Part shown: positions 1-11,960 of the stretch, piece after piece | How positions within the stretch are numbered: the stretch's first letter is position 1 | Layout: every line of letters begins with the position of its first letter | DNA from: Siphonodentalium dalli | Taxonomy: Eukaryota; Mollusca; Scaphopoda; Gadilida; Siphonodentaliidae | Direction of reading: 5' to 3' | DNA length: 64,000 bases | NCBI GenBank assembly: GCA_032622095.1 | Contig: CP136066.1 | Location: forward strand, 116,519,319 to 116,583,318 | Position numbers and translations under genes: made by a program | Notes under the pieces: generated by a model | Databases searched by the model: none | Seen by the model: only the letters and a program-made list of their open reading frames with translations | What the model was told of the DNA's origin: nothing

Positions 1-1165
1 TATACCCCCACTTTCGAAGAAAATGGGGGGTGCTGGATTGACTGCGTCTGTCCGTCACTCTTTCTCCCTCCGTGTGTCCGTCCGTCCGTCCGACCTCATA
101 ACTCGAACAACTAGGAACCGATTTCAATAATTTTTTGTATGCAATCTCCGTAGGACCGCCTCTCCGCATGATGCTAAATGCGGTGAGGTCCGACTTTCTT
201 TTTTTAAGTTACGCCTTACTTTTCGACTTATTCTGTCCGACTTAATAACTTTAACAAATATGAACCGATTTCAATAATTTTTGGTATACATGCTTCTCAC
301 AATACCCTCTCTACATGATGCGGATAGGGATAGGCTCGGACTGTTTTTCCTAACATTACACTTCATTTTCGACTTATTTTGACTTTTTGGGATTTTTTTT
401 TTGTGGATTATTAATCCAAATTTTTCTTTAAAGTTGAAAATCTTTTTTGTTGGGTTTACGGATAATGCGGGTTGAATTTGCCACGGTGGAGGTATGCTAG
501 CACTCGAGTGCACATCTCTTGTTGTTGTTGAAATATGGTCCCATTAGTGTCAATTAAAATATGGTAACGTGACTTAATTAAAGAATAAATATATGGTCCC
601 ATTATGAGGGTTAATTAAAATTAAAATATGGTGTCATCAGTGTTGGGTGAAATACAATATAGTCCCATGAAGGTCAATTAAAATATGGTCCAATGAGGAC
701 TAATTATAATATGCCCACTCCCCCATGAGGATCAATTCAAACATGATCATGGGAAGGGGGTGGATAATTTTTGAACATATGAACCGATTTCAATAATTTT
801 TGGTATACATGATTCTCACAACACCCTCTCTACATGATGCGGCTCAAGGGTTGGCTCGGACTGTATTTCCTAACATTATACTTCATTTTCGACTTATTTT
901 GACTTAGAAAATTTTGGGATTTTCTTTTGGATTTGGGATTTTTGTGTGTGTGCACATGGATGCTATCAAGTTAGGAAACACTCGACAAAAGCCATCGCAG
1001 ATGTTAAGGTTGCGTTTCATTTTCTACCTTTTTGGGTTTCTGCAATCATTCGAACAAATATGAACCAATTTGAATATTTTGTTCTGTACAAGCTTCTTGC
1101 GACACCATATCGATATTATTAATTTTTTTGTTGGGTTTACGGATAATGCGGGTTGAATTTGCATT
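1..1165. repeat. Interspersed-repeat cluster with direct repeats and a terminal hairpin
   Basis: The first 30 bases form a hairpin (accccca ... ggggggt around a ctttcgaagaaa centre), followed by a ccgt-rich stretch to about 93. A block of about 138 bp at 248-385 recurs at 768-905 (cgatttcaataatttttgg, then cctctctacatgatgcgg). A shorter related block is at 115-240. A segment at about 446-482 recurs at 1125-1163. This looks like fragments of one non-autonomous element that has been copied locally. No coding potential is evident. Confidence 0.6.
535..745. repeat. Degenerate minisatellite, units of roughly 35-50 bp
   Basis: The core aatatggtcccat followed by a gaggtcaattaa-like segment recurs about six times with decay. 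It separates the two direct-repeat blocks at 248-385 and 768-905. Confidence 0.55.
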
Positions 1166-2489
1166 TAGTTTTAAATTTAATTAAAATTATTATTATTGAG
1201 AAAACCCACCACTATGTCACACAACATTTTGACCAAGTCCATGTCACCGAGCTATATAGGGCTATAGCCGTTTTATCCACAGATAATAGGCCTAGTTTTC
1301 ATCCAATTTGGTCGCCATTGAATAAGTGACGTTATTATCTCATTTATGACATAATTAATTAATGTCAACTCAAACACAGTGCGGAACCATGCAAGTCAAC
1401 TTTTATACTCATCGGGCCTAAATACCACTATATATAGGCCTAGGCTAGGCCAATATATATATATGTCATATCTCGATATGCTCAGAAAATTTGAAGTTGA
1501 CGTCACGATTACCAATTGACGTCACATCGACGACAATAATGTAAATATGACGTCATGCGCCGATCAAGTCCAGGTTATTCATGTTGACAATTGATATAGG
1601 CCTAGTATTACGCTAAATACAAGCTTCATAAAGATACACATCGGGACGCCCGTCGGTGACCGACCAGTCAATGTGTATATGTTATTCAATGTTAGGCCTA
1701 ATGTGTTGTATATCGGTGGATATATTGCACGATACCACATATTTGAAGCTGCAGTATCGCACGAAACGAACGCGAAGCTAAGATGTCTGTTTGTCGGGTG
1801 ACAGTTATAGGACAAACGTGCCAATATACGGATATAAAGATATATATAAATAGCCAAAACAATGCATTCTGAATTTCCGGCTATTCGACCGTACGAAAAC
1901 TTTATCTGCGTATTACCATATATTTGCTTTTCACCATTATTCAATAATTTTAGTTCTATGCCAACTTTTAATAAAATTGATTCCACAAACGCACCCATCA
2001 CTTACTTCAACCCCGATATACAATGCATGCACCACTGCATATTATGCAGTTAGTTGATAACGGAATCATCACCCGGCAGGATGATGTCGGAGGTGGGAAA
2101 TTGTCAGGTCAGGGAGATGTCTATTTCTAATTGTATTGTTCGGTATATTGTGACTCCTTCCTCTTTTAGATTTTTGTGAGAATAAATCATGCAATATATC
2201 TGGCGTGTGGAGATTGAAGAAATTTTATACATAACCTATAACCCGACTGAGTGTACATACATGTGCAGAATATAGGCCTACATGTCCGGTTGTTTGTTTT
2301 GAACGAAAGCTTTAGTTCAAAGTCAAATACTCGTGAACGTCGCTCAGAAATGCATCCAAATCGCTATTATTTTATGTTATATTTATCAAATTACAATTTA
2401 CAAGAGAACAGAAACATTTGCAATGTGAAATATATAGGCTACCAAAATCGACATTTATTTGGTAATAATCACGATCGTCACAGGGACCA
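1166..2489. other. AT-rich non-coding stretch, no gene seen
   Basis: Both strands carry only short reading frames with no recognisable domain or splice context. Several taggccta motifs occur (around 1437, 1595 and 2270). No tandem array was noticed. Confidence 0.5.
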
Positions 2490-2640
2490 TATGGGTTAAT
2501 TCATGGTGGTCATAGTGACCATGGGAGGTCGTTTGTTGGTCATAGGGACCATGGAGAGGTCGTATGGTGGTAGGCGCCTACTAGGGATCACGGTGAGGTC
2601 GTATGTTCAGGGACGTTGCGAAGAGGTCAGGAATTGGGGG
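2490..2640. repeat. Short degenerate minisatellite (gaccatgggaggtcgt units)
   Basis: The phrase ggtcatagggaccatggagaggtcgt and its variants recur about four times at roughly 35-bp spacing. Confidence 0.55.
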
Positions 2641-2652
2641 TGTCCACTCCGG

Positions 2653-2688
2653 TGATTATTTACATACATATATGTATGTAAATAATCA
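2653..2688. repeat. Perfect 36-bp palindrome
   Basis: The left half tgattatttacatacata is exactly the reverse complement of the right half, with no spacer. It lies at the left border of the duplicated 0.8 kb element. Confidence 0.85.
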
Positions 2689-3945
2689 CATATAACGTAT
2701 ATGTTTGGCAGATGTATCGTTTATCCTGACCGTGTAATACGTGTCTCAGCTGTCTGGCCATCGACGCAGTCCTCAGTGTCTGGAGTTTTGAGCGCCGATG
2801 TAGGTTGTGACGTCATGGTGCACGTCTTGATGTCATGACGCCTTTACTGGTTTTCCAAAAAGTTATCTTAAAAGGACTCTGCGATCTTTCAATCGGAACT
2901 TATAGTTTCTGTTTGTCGGCCTTGAACTTGAGAATAATTCATCAATCTTTTAGGCGAAAATACCGTTGGAAAATGGAAGATAATATCTAAACGGCCAGTA
3001 AGGCCCCTATATTCCTCTTTCGGGCCAAATATTTTTTATAACTTTATAAAATATGTAAACAAAACTTTTTCATGCAATTTCACTTTTTTGTTAACCAGAG
3101 CTTCAAATGGTTTAATTTACATTCAATTTTTAAATATCTTTGGCTTTAGGAGCATGTTGTTCCTACATATGATGAAGTATTGCTAACATTTGCCGGAACA
3201 AAGTTTTTTATTGTTGCCCTGGAGCATTTTGCCCAATTACACATTTCGAGGTGGTATTAAAGGTACTCAATCCGATAAAACTCCTCTCAATTACTATTTC
3301 AATGGCTTCGGGGTCAAAAATATTTGATTCGAGTCGAGGAAGTCACCCATCAAAGCTCAGATTTGTTAGATATCGATTTTAGAAATCTATTATTTTTCAT
3401 TATCGGGAATACTTTCTGGCCCAGAACTCAGTCAAAATTGCGTTATTATTACCACTTGATTTTAGAGTTATCCATCCTTGTCTGTTTGAATAGATTTTGG
3501 TGTACACATCATTACGGCAGTTGAAGGCAATTATTAGTACTCATCTCGAGTAAATAACAAATTTCAAAAATCAATATCTAATAACTCTGAGCTTTGTTTG
3601 ATGGGTTCCTCGACTCGAATCAAATATTGTTTACCGCCAAAGCCAAAGAAATAGTAATATAGGACCCTCTGATCGGATTGTTGTTGTTGTAATCTGTTGA
3701 GGTGGGGACCCTCTGTTCGGATTGAGTACCTTTAATCAATGCAAAATGGTGGCCGTCACCAAAAATAATTTTGGACTCGGCTGACCTTTGAGTTATGAAT
3801 AAATTATCTATTTTAGGTAAGTTCAATCTATTTTAAGATTGGGCTGAAAAAGTCGATTAGTATATCTCATGTCCGCATAGGCTTACGTATACCATAGGTC
3901 GCTTGGCTTCCGCGGCTTCTCCGCGGGAGAGCGGGTACTAATATG
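2668..3945. repeat. Copy 1 of a 0.8 kb interspersed repeat, interrupted by a MITE
   Basis: The sequence from about 2668 to 3945, once the MITE at 3261-3731 is removed, matches 4022-4805 along its whole length with scattered substitutions and small gaps. Shared marks include tgtaatacg, catcgacgcagtcct, aacggccagtaaggc and the closing ccgcgggagagcgggt. No ORF is conserved between the copies. Confidence 0.85.
3261..3731. mobile_element. TTAA-flanked MITE, family T1, copy 1
   Basis: The 471-bp element starts aggtactcaatccga and ends with the reverse complement (tcggattgagtacct). It is flanked by TTAA at 3257-3260 and 3732-3735. Large inverted arms fold back (the caaagctcaga and tctgagctttg segments pair). 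The empty site in copy 2 of the host repeat confirms a single TTAA target duplicated on insertion, as for piggyBac-type transposition. No transposase is encoded. Confidence 0.9.
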
Positions 3946-4021
3946 ACCATACGTAAACGTAATTTGCGCCCGCTTGTTACTGTTCATGGGATTATCGGAT
4001 GACACAAGAATATAATATATA

Positions 4022-4805
4022 CAATGTATGTAAATAAATACATAAAATACATATAACGTAAATGTGGATGTTTAGCCTGCCCGTGTAATACGAGTCTCAG
4101 CCGTCTGGCCATCGACGCAGTCCTGTCTGGAATTTTGCGCGCCGATGTAGGTTGTGACGTCATGATGTACGTCTTGATGTCATGACGCCTTTACTGGTTT
4201 CGCAAGAAGTAATCTTAAAAGGACTTTGCGATCTTTCAATCGGAACTTATAGTTTCCGTGTGTCGGCCTTGGACTTTGAGAATATTTCTTCAATCTTTTA
4301 GGTGGAAATACCGTTAGAAAATGGAAGATCAAATCTAAACGGCCAGTAAGGCCGCTAGAATCCTCTTTCGGGGAAATATTTTTAATAATTTTATAAAATA
4401 TGTAAACAAACTTTTTCATGCAATTTCAGTTTTTGTTAACCAGGGCTTTGGTTTAATTTACATAATTTTTTTATAAACATCTTTGGCTTTAGGAGCATGA
4501 TGTTCCTACGTATGATGAAGTATAGCTAACATTTACCAGAACAAAGTTTTTTATTTTTGCCCTGGAACATTTTGCCCAATTACACATTTCGTGGTGGTAT
4601 TAATCAATACAAAATGGCGGCCGTTGCCAACAATAATTTTTTTGACTCGGCTGACCCTTGAGTTATGAATAAATTATTATATTTTAGGTAAGTTCAATCT
4701 ACTTTTAGATTGGGCTGAAAAAGTCGATTAGTATATCTCATATCCGCATACGTATACACTAGGCAGGTTCGCTTCCTCGGCTTCGCCGCGGGAGAGCGGG
4801 CGCTA
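4022..4805. repeat. Copy 2 of the 0.8 kb interspersed repeat, MITE-free
   Basis: This is a direct-orientation paralogue of 2668-3945. At the position matching the MITE it reads ggtattaatcaat, an empty TTAA target site. It is about 780 bp long and non-coding. Confidence 0.85.
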
Positions 4806-5895
4806 TTAGTGCCGTTTAAGACATATGATGTGAACGGGATCTAATAACGCTCCCCGGGTCAAATTACCTCTATTTGCTAATTTTCAGTTCCGATGGTCCA
4901 GCCGTTTGGTCGTCTATAAGCGGACATACAAAGGAACAAATGTACGAAGAAAATTGAGCTTTATTATATATAGTATAGTTAGATGAATCACCTCCACGGC
5001 CAGTCTCTTTGAAAGGCCGCCGAAAATAACGGATGTATATATAACTTATGTACATCCCTTAGGATTTTCGTCGGCTTTTTATAGAGAGTGCTCCATTTGG
5101 GTAGCTGGATGCGTGTATCTACAACACCATAACTAAAGCCAGGCGAATAACATATTCATGCACATATTCTTGTCTACGTTCTCCATATATCTCCCAGATT
5201 TATATGTAGCCTACTAGCTGGACGATTTTCAAGCTGGCGACGCCTCTCCGTGTATGATGTTGATCACATGACTGATTCTCTTTTCCAGGACACTGCTTCT
5301 GTGGTGGAGGTAAATATGTCTTCTATCAAAACAATAATATGGTGACGGCATTATCTATAGCAATAGTCATTCCTTAATTTTCTGTGTGATGCAAAAAAAG
5401 AAACTAAAACTTCATTGACAAAACACTATATAAGAATACGACTAATATTTAAAATGTGTGATTTATTTTAACACTTTCTGTACGAAATGGATTCAGTTAC
5501 AACATAATACATTGGAATGGTATATTATTCATTTGGGTGGATGTTAAGGGTATACAAGCAGACGTAAGCCAGACGAAACGATAATACGAGTACAGAATAA
5601 GTCATAGTCATTGGTGGGAAATGTTCAGATAATAAGTTCAACAAACGACCTGTGGTTGAATTTAATATGAATCGTACGTGACAACCACACACATTGTGCA
5701 TCGAATTTGCTTTTTATCGGCGACATAATTCTGAGAATAATTTATGTAACAACATGTCATGGCCCTAGTGCAGGGAGACGACATGACAAATATTGTCATG
5801 GATTGTGCAATCTTGTCTGGATTCTGGCCCACAAATCCAAAATGACGTAAATGACGTCATGAACCGTGTCATGACATATTCTCTGGTTTTCATTA
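4806..5895. other. Non-coding stretch apart from the candidate micro-exon
   Basis: The stretch is AT-rich with no convincing reading frame or repeat family. A possible 21-nt exon at 5289-5309 is listed separately. Confidence 0.45.
5289..5309 (+). CDS. Possible 21-nt micro-exon upstream of the six-cysteine exon
   Basis: A good acceptor (pyrimidine-rich tract ending ttttccag) precedes 5289, and a plausible donor g|gtaaat follows 5309. The 21 nt are phase 1-1 and would encode roughly x-His-Cys-Phe-Cys-Gly-Gly before joining the 20781 exon as Val-Ala-Tyr. The phase agrees with every confirmed exon of the gene. Against it, the exon is tiny, the intron would be 15.5 kb, and such matches occur by chance. 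It is a candidate only. Confidence 0.25.
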
Positions 5896-6235
5896 AGCTA
5901 ATTACCCATATAAAAATGTACCATGGTAAATCTTGGTGTTTACCTAGGTATACCCCAGTACATATAGGTTTTACCCTGGTTCCACCCAGGTCACACCCAG
6001 GTTACACCCAGGTAAATCAGGGATTTATATAGATTTACCCTGGTGTTTTCTATATATGTTAGGTATAAACCCCAGTTTACCCGGGTTTTTACGGATATAA
6101 TTTAGAAAGACGCTGTCACACCCGGGTATTTAGACCCAGGTTATCCGGAGTATTTACACCCAGGTATTTACACCAGGGTTTCGCCCAGGTATTTACTACA
6201 GTGTTCACCCGGATATATACACCTGTGGTATTTTG
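5896..6235. repeat. acccaggta-type minisatellite block with a border motif
   Basis: Decayed cacccaggta and taccctggtg units recur through the block. It opens at about 5904 with acccatataaaaatgtacc, which recurs in inverted orientation at about 20222-20240 at the outer edge of a similar block. Confidence 0.65.
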
Positions 6236-6261
6236 TTAAACTGAATAATCTGCATTGAAGT

Positions 6262-8815
6262 CACCTTATTAACCCTTTCTATATTACAGCATCATTGGCG
6301 TGTAGTTACCTTATTAACCATTCTATATTAAATAATTAATTGACAGGTAGTTACCTTATTAACCCTTTCTATACTAAGTAACATTGGTGAGTAGTTACAT
6401 TATTAACCCTTTCTATATTAAAGCACCATTGATGTGAAGTTACCGTATTAACCCTTTCTTTATTAAAGCATCATTGACGTGTAGTTACCTTATTAACCCT
6501 TTCTATATTAAAATAGCATTGATGTGTAGTTACAATGTTAACCCTTTCTATATTATAGCATCATTGACTGGTAGTTGCCTTATTAACTCTGTATATACCA
6601 AAGTATCATTGTCGTATATAGTTACCTTATTAACCCTTTCTATAATAAATACCGTTGGCGTGTAGTTACCTTATTAACCCTTTCTATATTAAAGCATTAA
6701 TTGACAGGTAGTTCCCTTATTAACCCTTTCTATACTAAATATTATTGGTGAGTAGTTGCATTATTAACCCTTTCTATATTAAAGCGCCATTGACTGGTAG
6801 TTACCTTATTAACCATTTTTGTATTAAGGATAGGATAGGATAGGATATTTTATTTCAATATACATATATAAATTAATACATAATACATTTGACAAATATT
6901 GTAATGTATATTCGAGGGGGTGGCATAGTCAGGCTAGACTGTCTTACTGTCACCCCCTAAAGCATCATTGACGTGTAGTTACCTTATTATAACCCTTTCT
7001 ATATTAAAGCATCATTGACGTTTAGTTACCATATTAACCAATTATATATTAAAGCATTATTGCCGGGTAGTTACATTATTAACCCGTTATATACAAAGTA
7101 TCATTGGTGAGTAGTTACCATATTAACCCTTTCTATTTTAAAGCATCATTGACGTGAAGTTACCCTATTAACCCTTTCTGTATTAAAGCATCATTGATGT
7201 GTAGTTACCTTATTAACCCTTTCTATATTAAAATATCATTGATGTGTAGTTACCATGTTAACTCTTTCCATATTAAAGCACCATTGACGGGTAGTTGCAT
7301 GCCTTGTTAACCCTGTATATACTAAAGTACCATTGTCGTGTAGTTACCTTATTAACCCTTTCTATACTAAGTAGCATTGACATGTAGTTACCTTATTAAC
7401 CCTTTCTATATTAAAGCATTAATTGACAGGTAGTTACCTTATTAACCCTTTCTATACTAAGTATCATTGGTGAGTAGTTGCATTATTAACCCTTTCTATA
7501 TTAAAGCGCCATTGGCGGGTAGTTACCTTATTAACCATTTATGTATTAAAGCATCATTGACGTGTAGTTACCTTATTATAACCCTTTCTATATTAAAGCA
7601 TCATTATTGCCGGGTAGTTATCTTATTAACCCGTTCTATACTAAGTATCATTGGTGAGTAGTTACATTATTAAACCTTTCTATATTAAAGCATCATTGAC
7701 GTGAAGTTACCTTATTAATCATTTCTGTATTAAAGCAGCATTGACATGTAGTTATCTTATTAGCCCTTTCTTTATTAAAATATCATTGACGTGTAGTTAC
7801 CATGTTAACCCTTTCTATATTAAAGCATCGTTGACGGGTAGTTGCCTAATTAACCCTCTATATACTAAAGTATCATTGTCGTGTAGTTACCTTACTAACC
7901 CTTTCTATACTAAGTATCATTGGCGTGTAGTTACCTTATTAACCCTTTCTATATTAAAGCATTAATTGACAGGTAGTTACATTAAACAACCCTTTCTATA
8001 CTAAGTATCATTGGTGAGTAGTTACATTATAAACCATTTCTATATTAAAGCGCCATTGACGGGTAATTACCTTATTAACCATTTTTGTATCAAAGCATCA
8101 TTGACGTGCAGTTACCAAATTATAACACTTTCTATATTAAAGCATCATTGACTGATAGTTACCATATTAACCCTTTCTATATTAAAGCACCATTGGCGTG
8201 TAATTACCTTATTAACCCTTTCTACATTGAAGCAATAATTGACAGGTAGTTACCTTATTAACCCTTTTTATAATGAGTATCATTGGTGATTAGTTACATT
8301 ATTAACCCTTTCTACAATAAAGCATCATTGACATGTAGTTATCATATTAGCCAGTTCTATATTAAAGCATCATGGACGGTAGTTACCATATTAACCCTTT
8401 CTATATTAAAGCACCATTGGCGTGTAATTACCATATTAACCCTTTCTATATTAAAACATCATTGACGTGTAGTTACCCTATTAGCCCTTTCTATATTAAA
8501 GCATCATTGACGTGTAGAACTTTATCTTATTAACCCTTTCTTTATTAAAGCATCATTGACATGTAGTTACCTTAGTAACCATTTCTATACTAATGCATTA
8601 TTGACGGGTAGTTACCTTATTAACGCTTTTTATATTAAAGCATCATTGGCAAGAAGTTAAATTATTAACCTTTCTATACTAAGTATCATTGCCGTGTAGT
8701 TAGTTACCTTATTAAACCTTTCTATATTAAGACGTCGATCATTGACGGGTAGTTGTTACCTTATTAATCATTTATGTATTCAAGCAGCATTGACGAGTAG
8801 TTGTTAACCTTATTA
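6262..8815. repeat. 2.5 kb satellite array of about 45-bp units
   Basis: The unit consensus reads agcatcattgacgtgtag then ttaccttattaaccc then tttctatattaa, about 45 bp, with roughly 50 or more copies. Variant units (attgacagg, attggtgag, gccattgac, tttttgtattaa) recur in a fixed order, which implies higher-order structure. The array is broken by one retroelement tail at 6828-6958. The apparent ORFs here are translations of the repeat and are not genes. Confidence 0.93.
6828..6958 (-). mobile_element. 5'-truncated non-LTR retrotransposon tail with (tatcc)n end
   Basis: Read on the minus strand, a short body starting agggggtgacag ends in ttgaaataaaatatcctatcc, a LINE-like 3' end with a pentanucleotide tail. 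It sits exactly inside one satellite unit: attaa on the left and aaagcatc on the right are the two halves of that unit. A polyadenylation-like aataaa precedes the tail. Confidence 0.75.
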
Positions 8816-9768
8816 CTTGAAGTTTATTATGACAGTATGACAATACACTACCCCGGACAAATGAAGCAATATCATACTTTATCTAACAGCCTAGCTATAA
8901 TTAGTGAACATTAAACTGTCAAACATACAATTTTAATATTTTTAATATTAAAGGGATACAAAATAAAGATATTTCTAATTATCAGTAAGAATTATTCTCT
9001 AAGTGATACTTATTATTTCAAATAAATGATTGCGTATACTATAGTAGACCATATACCAACAGGAAAATATTAGTGAACACAATTATTGTGGTTTTTCAAA
9101 ATTCGTTTCTTTTCGTTTCTGCAGCCAAATTACAATCTTAACTTTTAGTAAATACCGTTCTTCAAAATGAAGCGCGGAGAATTCCTTGTGGTGTTTTGAG
9201 TTAATTTTGTCGCGAATCAACGCGGATTGACAGAAGGAAATGGTGTATTGGCTACAAACGGATAAACTGTGGACTTATATATAAGATTCGCCGGTTTTTC
9301 CGCATGGATGTGCGCAAATATCGAAAAAGACTGAATTTCATGTGACAAAAAATATTTCAATTCCCGGAACAGTAAGAATTAAGCTACGATAACGAAACGG
9401 ATCAACTATAGTATTGAACAGTACCTCAGCTACCTGGCCATCTGCCCATAACCAGAATATTGTCTCGCTACGACAATACGCAAAATTGAATTTGTGGTAC
9501 CGGTACAAGCATGATGTAGTGTCAGTGGCCTGCTCATGCACCTGTCCAGAAGAAGAAGAATTGAGAAGTTTGAATTTTGATCCACGATAGTATTAGTAAG
9601 GGGTCTGTACATGTAGTAAGTACTGATAGTGATAAGCCTGCTGTACAATAATACTACTTTTGCTGTTTTACTGGTCTTAACTGAGTACTGTGTCAATGTG
9701 ACATTGTTAATTCAGTTCCACTCTAATGTACATTAACTGGCAATGGTGCATCACTATTAAAGGCACCG
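8816..9768. other. AT-rich non-coding stretch, no gene seen
   Basis: No repeat family or supported exon was noticed. The overlapping minus-strand frames at 9338-9696 lack domain content and look like chance. Confidence 0.45.
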
Positions 9769-9968
9769 GTAATCCCTAAATACCAGGAGGACGCGGCGTA
9801 GAAACTTGGTACAACAGTTGTTACACGACAAAGAAATTTATCAACAAGTGAGCGTCATCATCAAAATTGCAAATTAAAACACGGCAATGGTAAATTGGTA
9901 ATCCCTACATACCAGGAGGACAAGGCATTGAAACTTGGGACAACAGTTGTTACACGGCAAAGAAAATT
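9769..9968. repeat. Pair of direct repeats, about 70 bp at 128-bp spacing
   Basis: ggtaatccctaaataccag at 9769 recurs as ggtaatccctacataccag at 9897. Both are followed by gaaacttggkacaacag and ttgttacac. Confidence 0.75.
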
Positions 9969-10194
9969 AAAACACACTGCAGATGAATGTTTATGCATGT
10001 ACCGGTACTGTGCAGTCGAGATCACCTGGACTACAAATATTTAACTGGTTCGCTGCTAAATATCCTACATACACATTTTAAAATGCGTATATATATTTCA
10101 ACAAACAGAAAATTATTTAATTTTATGCTCGGAGTTGATAATTTGCACACTTTTCTCAAATTTGACCCCCATATATATACATTTGTAATTATGT

Positions 10195-10490
10195 TATGAG
10201 CCTGGATGTCTCACTAGGCTATTGTTATGAGCTTGGATGTCTCAATAGGCTATGGTTATGAGTCTGGATGTCTCATTAGGCTATGGCCATGCCTATGGGC
10301 CTTTATGTCTCATTAGACTATGGTTATGGGTCTGGATGTCTCATTTGGCATTGATTATGAGTCTGGATGTCTCATTAGGCAATGGTTATGGGCCTGGATG
10401 TCTCATTAGGCTATGTTGTCTGTTTGTCAAAGTAGGTTATCGATATGAGCCTGGGTGTCTGATTAGGTTATGGTTATGAGCTTGGTTGTC
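10195..10490. repeat. 31-bp minisatellite
   Basis: The unit ggttatgagtctggatgtc plus tcattaggctat repeats about nine times with small variation. The plus-strand ORF over it is repeat translation. Confidence 0.85.
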
Positions 10491-10998
10491 GGCCGCCCTT
10501 AGGGCAAAACATTTGTAATTTTTCTCAAACTTTTCGCGATATAAGTACCTTTTCTGACAATTTTATTGGTCGGCATCCATTCAAACTTCACAATGTCCCA
10601 ATTTAATTATATATGTAACAATATTTCTCAAATATTACCTGACAAACGCTATTTAAATGATTAAACCAAACAAGAGTTGACTAAACAAGACAGTGTCATC
10701 GCCAAAGCCCATATCTGGGCTTCCAGCACTCTTACATAGGGTCCAAATATGGGCTTTCAGCACTGAACCAGTTAAGGATTATACTATTTGATGAGCAGAT
10801 GCGTGACTCATAAAAGAATTAGAGACTCCATATTTACTCGGAAGATAACAGTATACGATGCCATACAGTTGTTCCATAACACCTCAACCTTTGGTGGATA
10901 ACAGTAAAACTATTAAATGAAAATGATGAAAGCCAGACTCAACATCAAGACTACATAAGTGACGGTTCAATGATTTTGACTCCATCAGATGATATTTA
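10491..10998. other. Non-coding stretch, no gene seen
   Basis: A small inverted motif (agcccatatctgggct and a nearby variant) occurs at 10707-10760. Nothing else was recognised. Confidence 0.4.
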
Positions 10999-11960
10999 AG
11001 CGACACCAATTTTAAGTCTGGTTTACAATAATGTGGGGAGAAAAAAAGTAGATGCAGGAGGGGAAAAAATAAAAATAAAAAAGATTGTCCCCCCAATTTA
11101 TATCAAGTAAATCGTGGAATTTTACATAAATTTTACAAAAATTGTGAAAAAATGTTTTTGAATGAAATTCTGTTCAAACCAAACAAGACATATCTTGTCA
11201 TGAAATACATGAAAATATGGATCTGTAAATGATCATAAGCAGAACCGGAAGCGACAGCACATGAAAATCAGTATGCGTGTAAAATATTTTGGGACTAAAC
11301 AAGTTTTTGTTTTTTTCATGAAACAGGGGGGGGGGGGGGGATGGGGGGGGGGGGTGAAAAAAAAAATTCGGGCATGTATGCCGGGGTAGGTGGGTGGTCA
11401 AAGCCCCCAACAAACAATTTTTTCCGCAACTAAAAAAAAAAATCCTGCTTGTTTTTTAGTGTTTTGGCAATAAGTTGGGCTTCAAAACCACTTTGAATGA
11501 GAGAAATAATGTAATTCTAACTGTAAACTGACTGCAGGCAGTTATCGTGTTGTATTTTGTTGCAAATTTTGAAATCCAAGATGGCCGCAGGCAGCCATGT
11601 TTTTTTGGCCGAATGACCTCAAAATGACTCATTCCTATTTACATTTCCATGTTAACATCCAAGATAAATAGTATGCACAGAAATTCATATACAGCTGTTT
11701 ACAGTGAATTCCCCCCCCCCCCGCAAATCTCTGTTTTAGTGTTAAAAGGGGGTGGGTGTAAAAAAATGGTCGGAAAAAACTGCCGAAAACGGAACAAAAT
11801 TTGGCGGTACCCACCCACCCCGGGTGGGTACAAAAAATGATCGAAAGGGAAAAAATGCCATATGTGCCTGAAATTTTTTTCCGACCCCCCCCCCCTGCAT
11901 GAAATGAAAAAAAAGTTGTAGGAGGTGTTCGTAAACCAGACTTAAAAATTGGTGTCGCCT
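10999..11960. mobile_element. Non-autonomous DNA transposon, family C1, long copy
   Basis: The ends aagcgacaccaatttttaag-like and ttaaaaattggtgtcgcct are terminal inverted repeats that continue as tctggtttac. The length is 962 bp, with TA at both flanks (10997-10998 and 11961-11962). It shares its interior with the 392-bp copy at 16049-16440 (gatcataagcagaaccgg, catgaaaatatggatctg) but in opposite orientation. It contains a g-run stretch near 11328-11354 and c-runs near 11712 and 11885. No transposase ORF is present. Confidence 0.82.

Noticed and set aside
1579-2001. 140-codon minus-strand frame
   Set aside because: No recognisable domain, chance-like composition, and no neighbouring exon.
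6474-8465. Several frames rich in NPFYIKASL repeats
   Set aside because: These are translations of the 45-bp satellite unit, which is a multiple of three, with no gene signal.
6262-8815. CRISPR-like array
   Set aside because: Units are directly adjacent without unique spacers, and the window is eukaryotic; this is a satellite.
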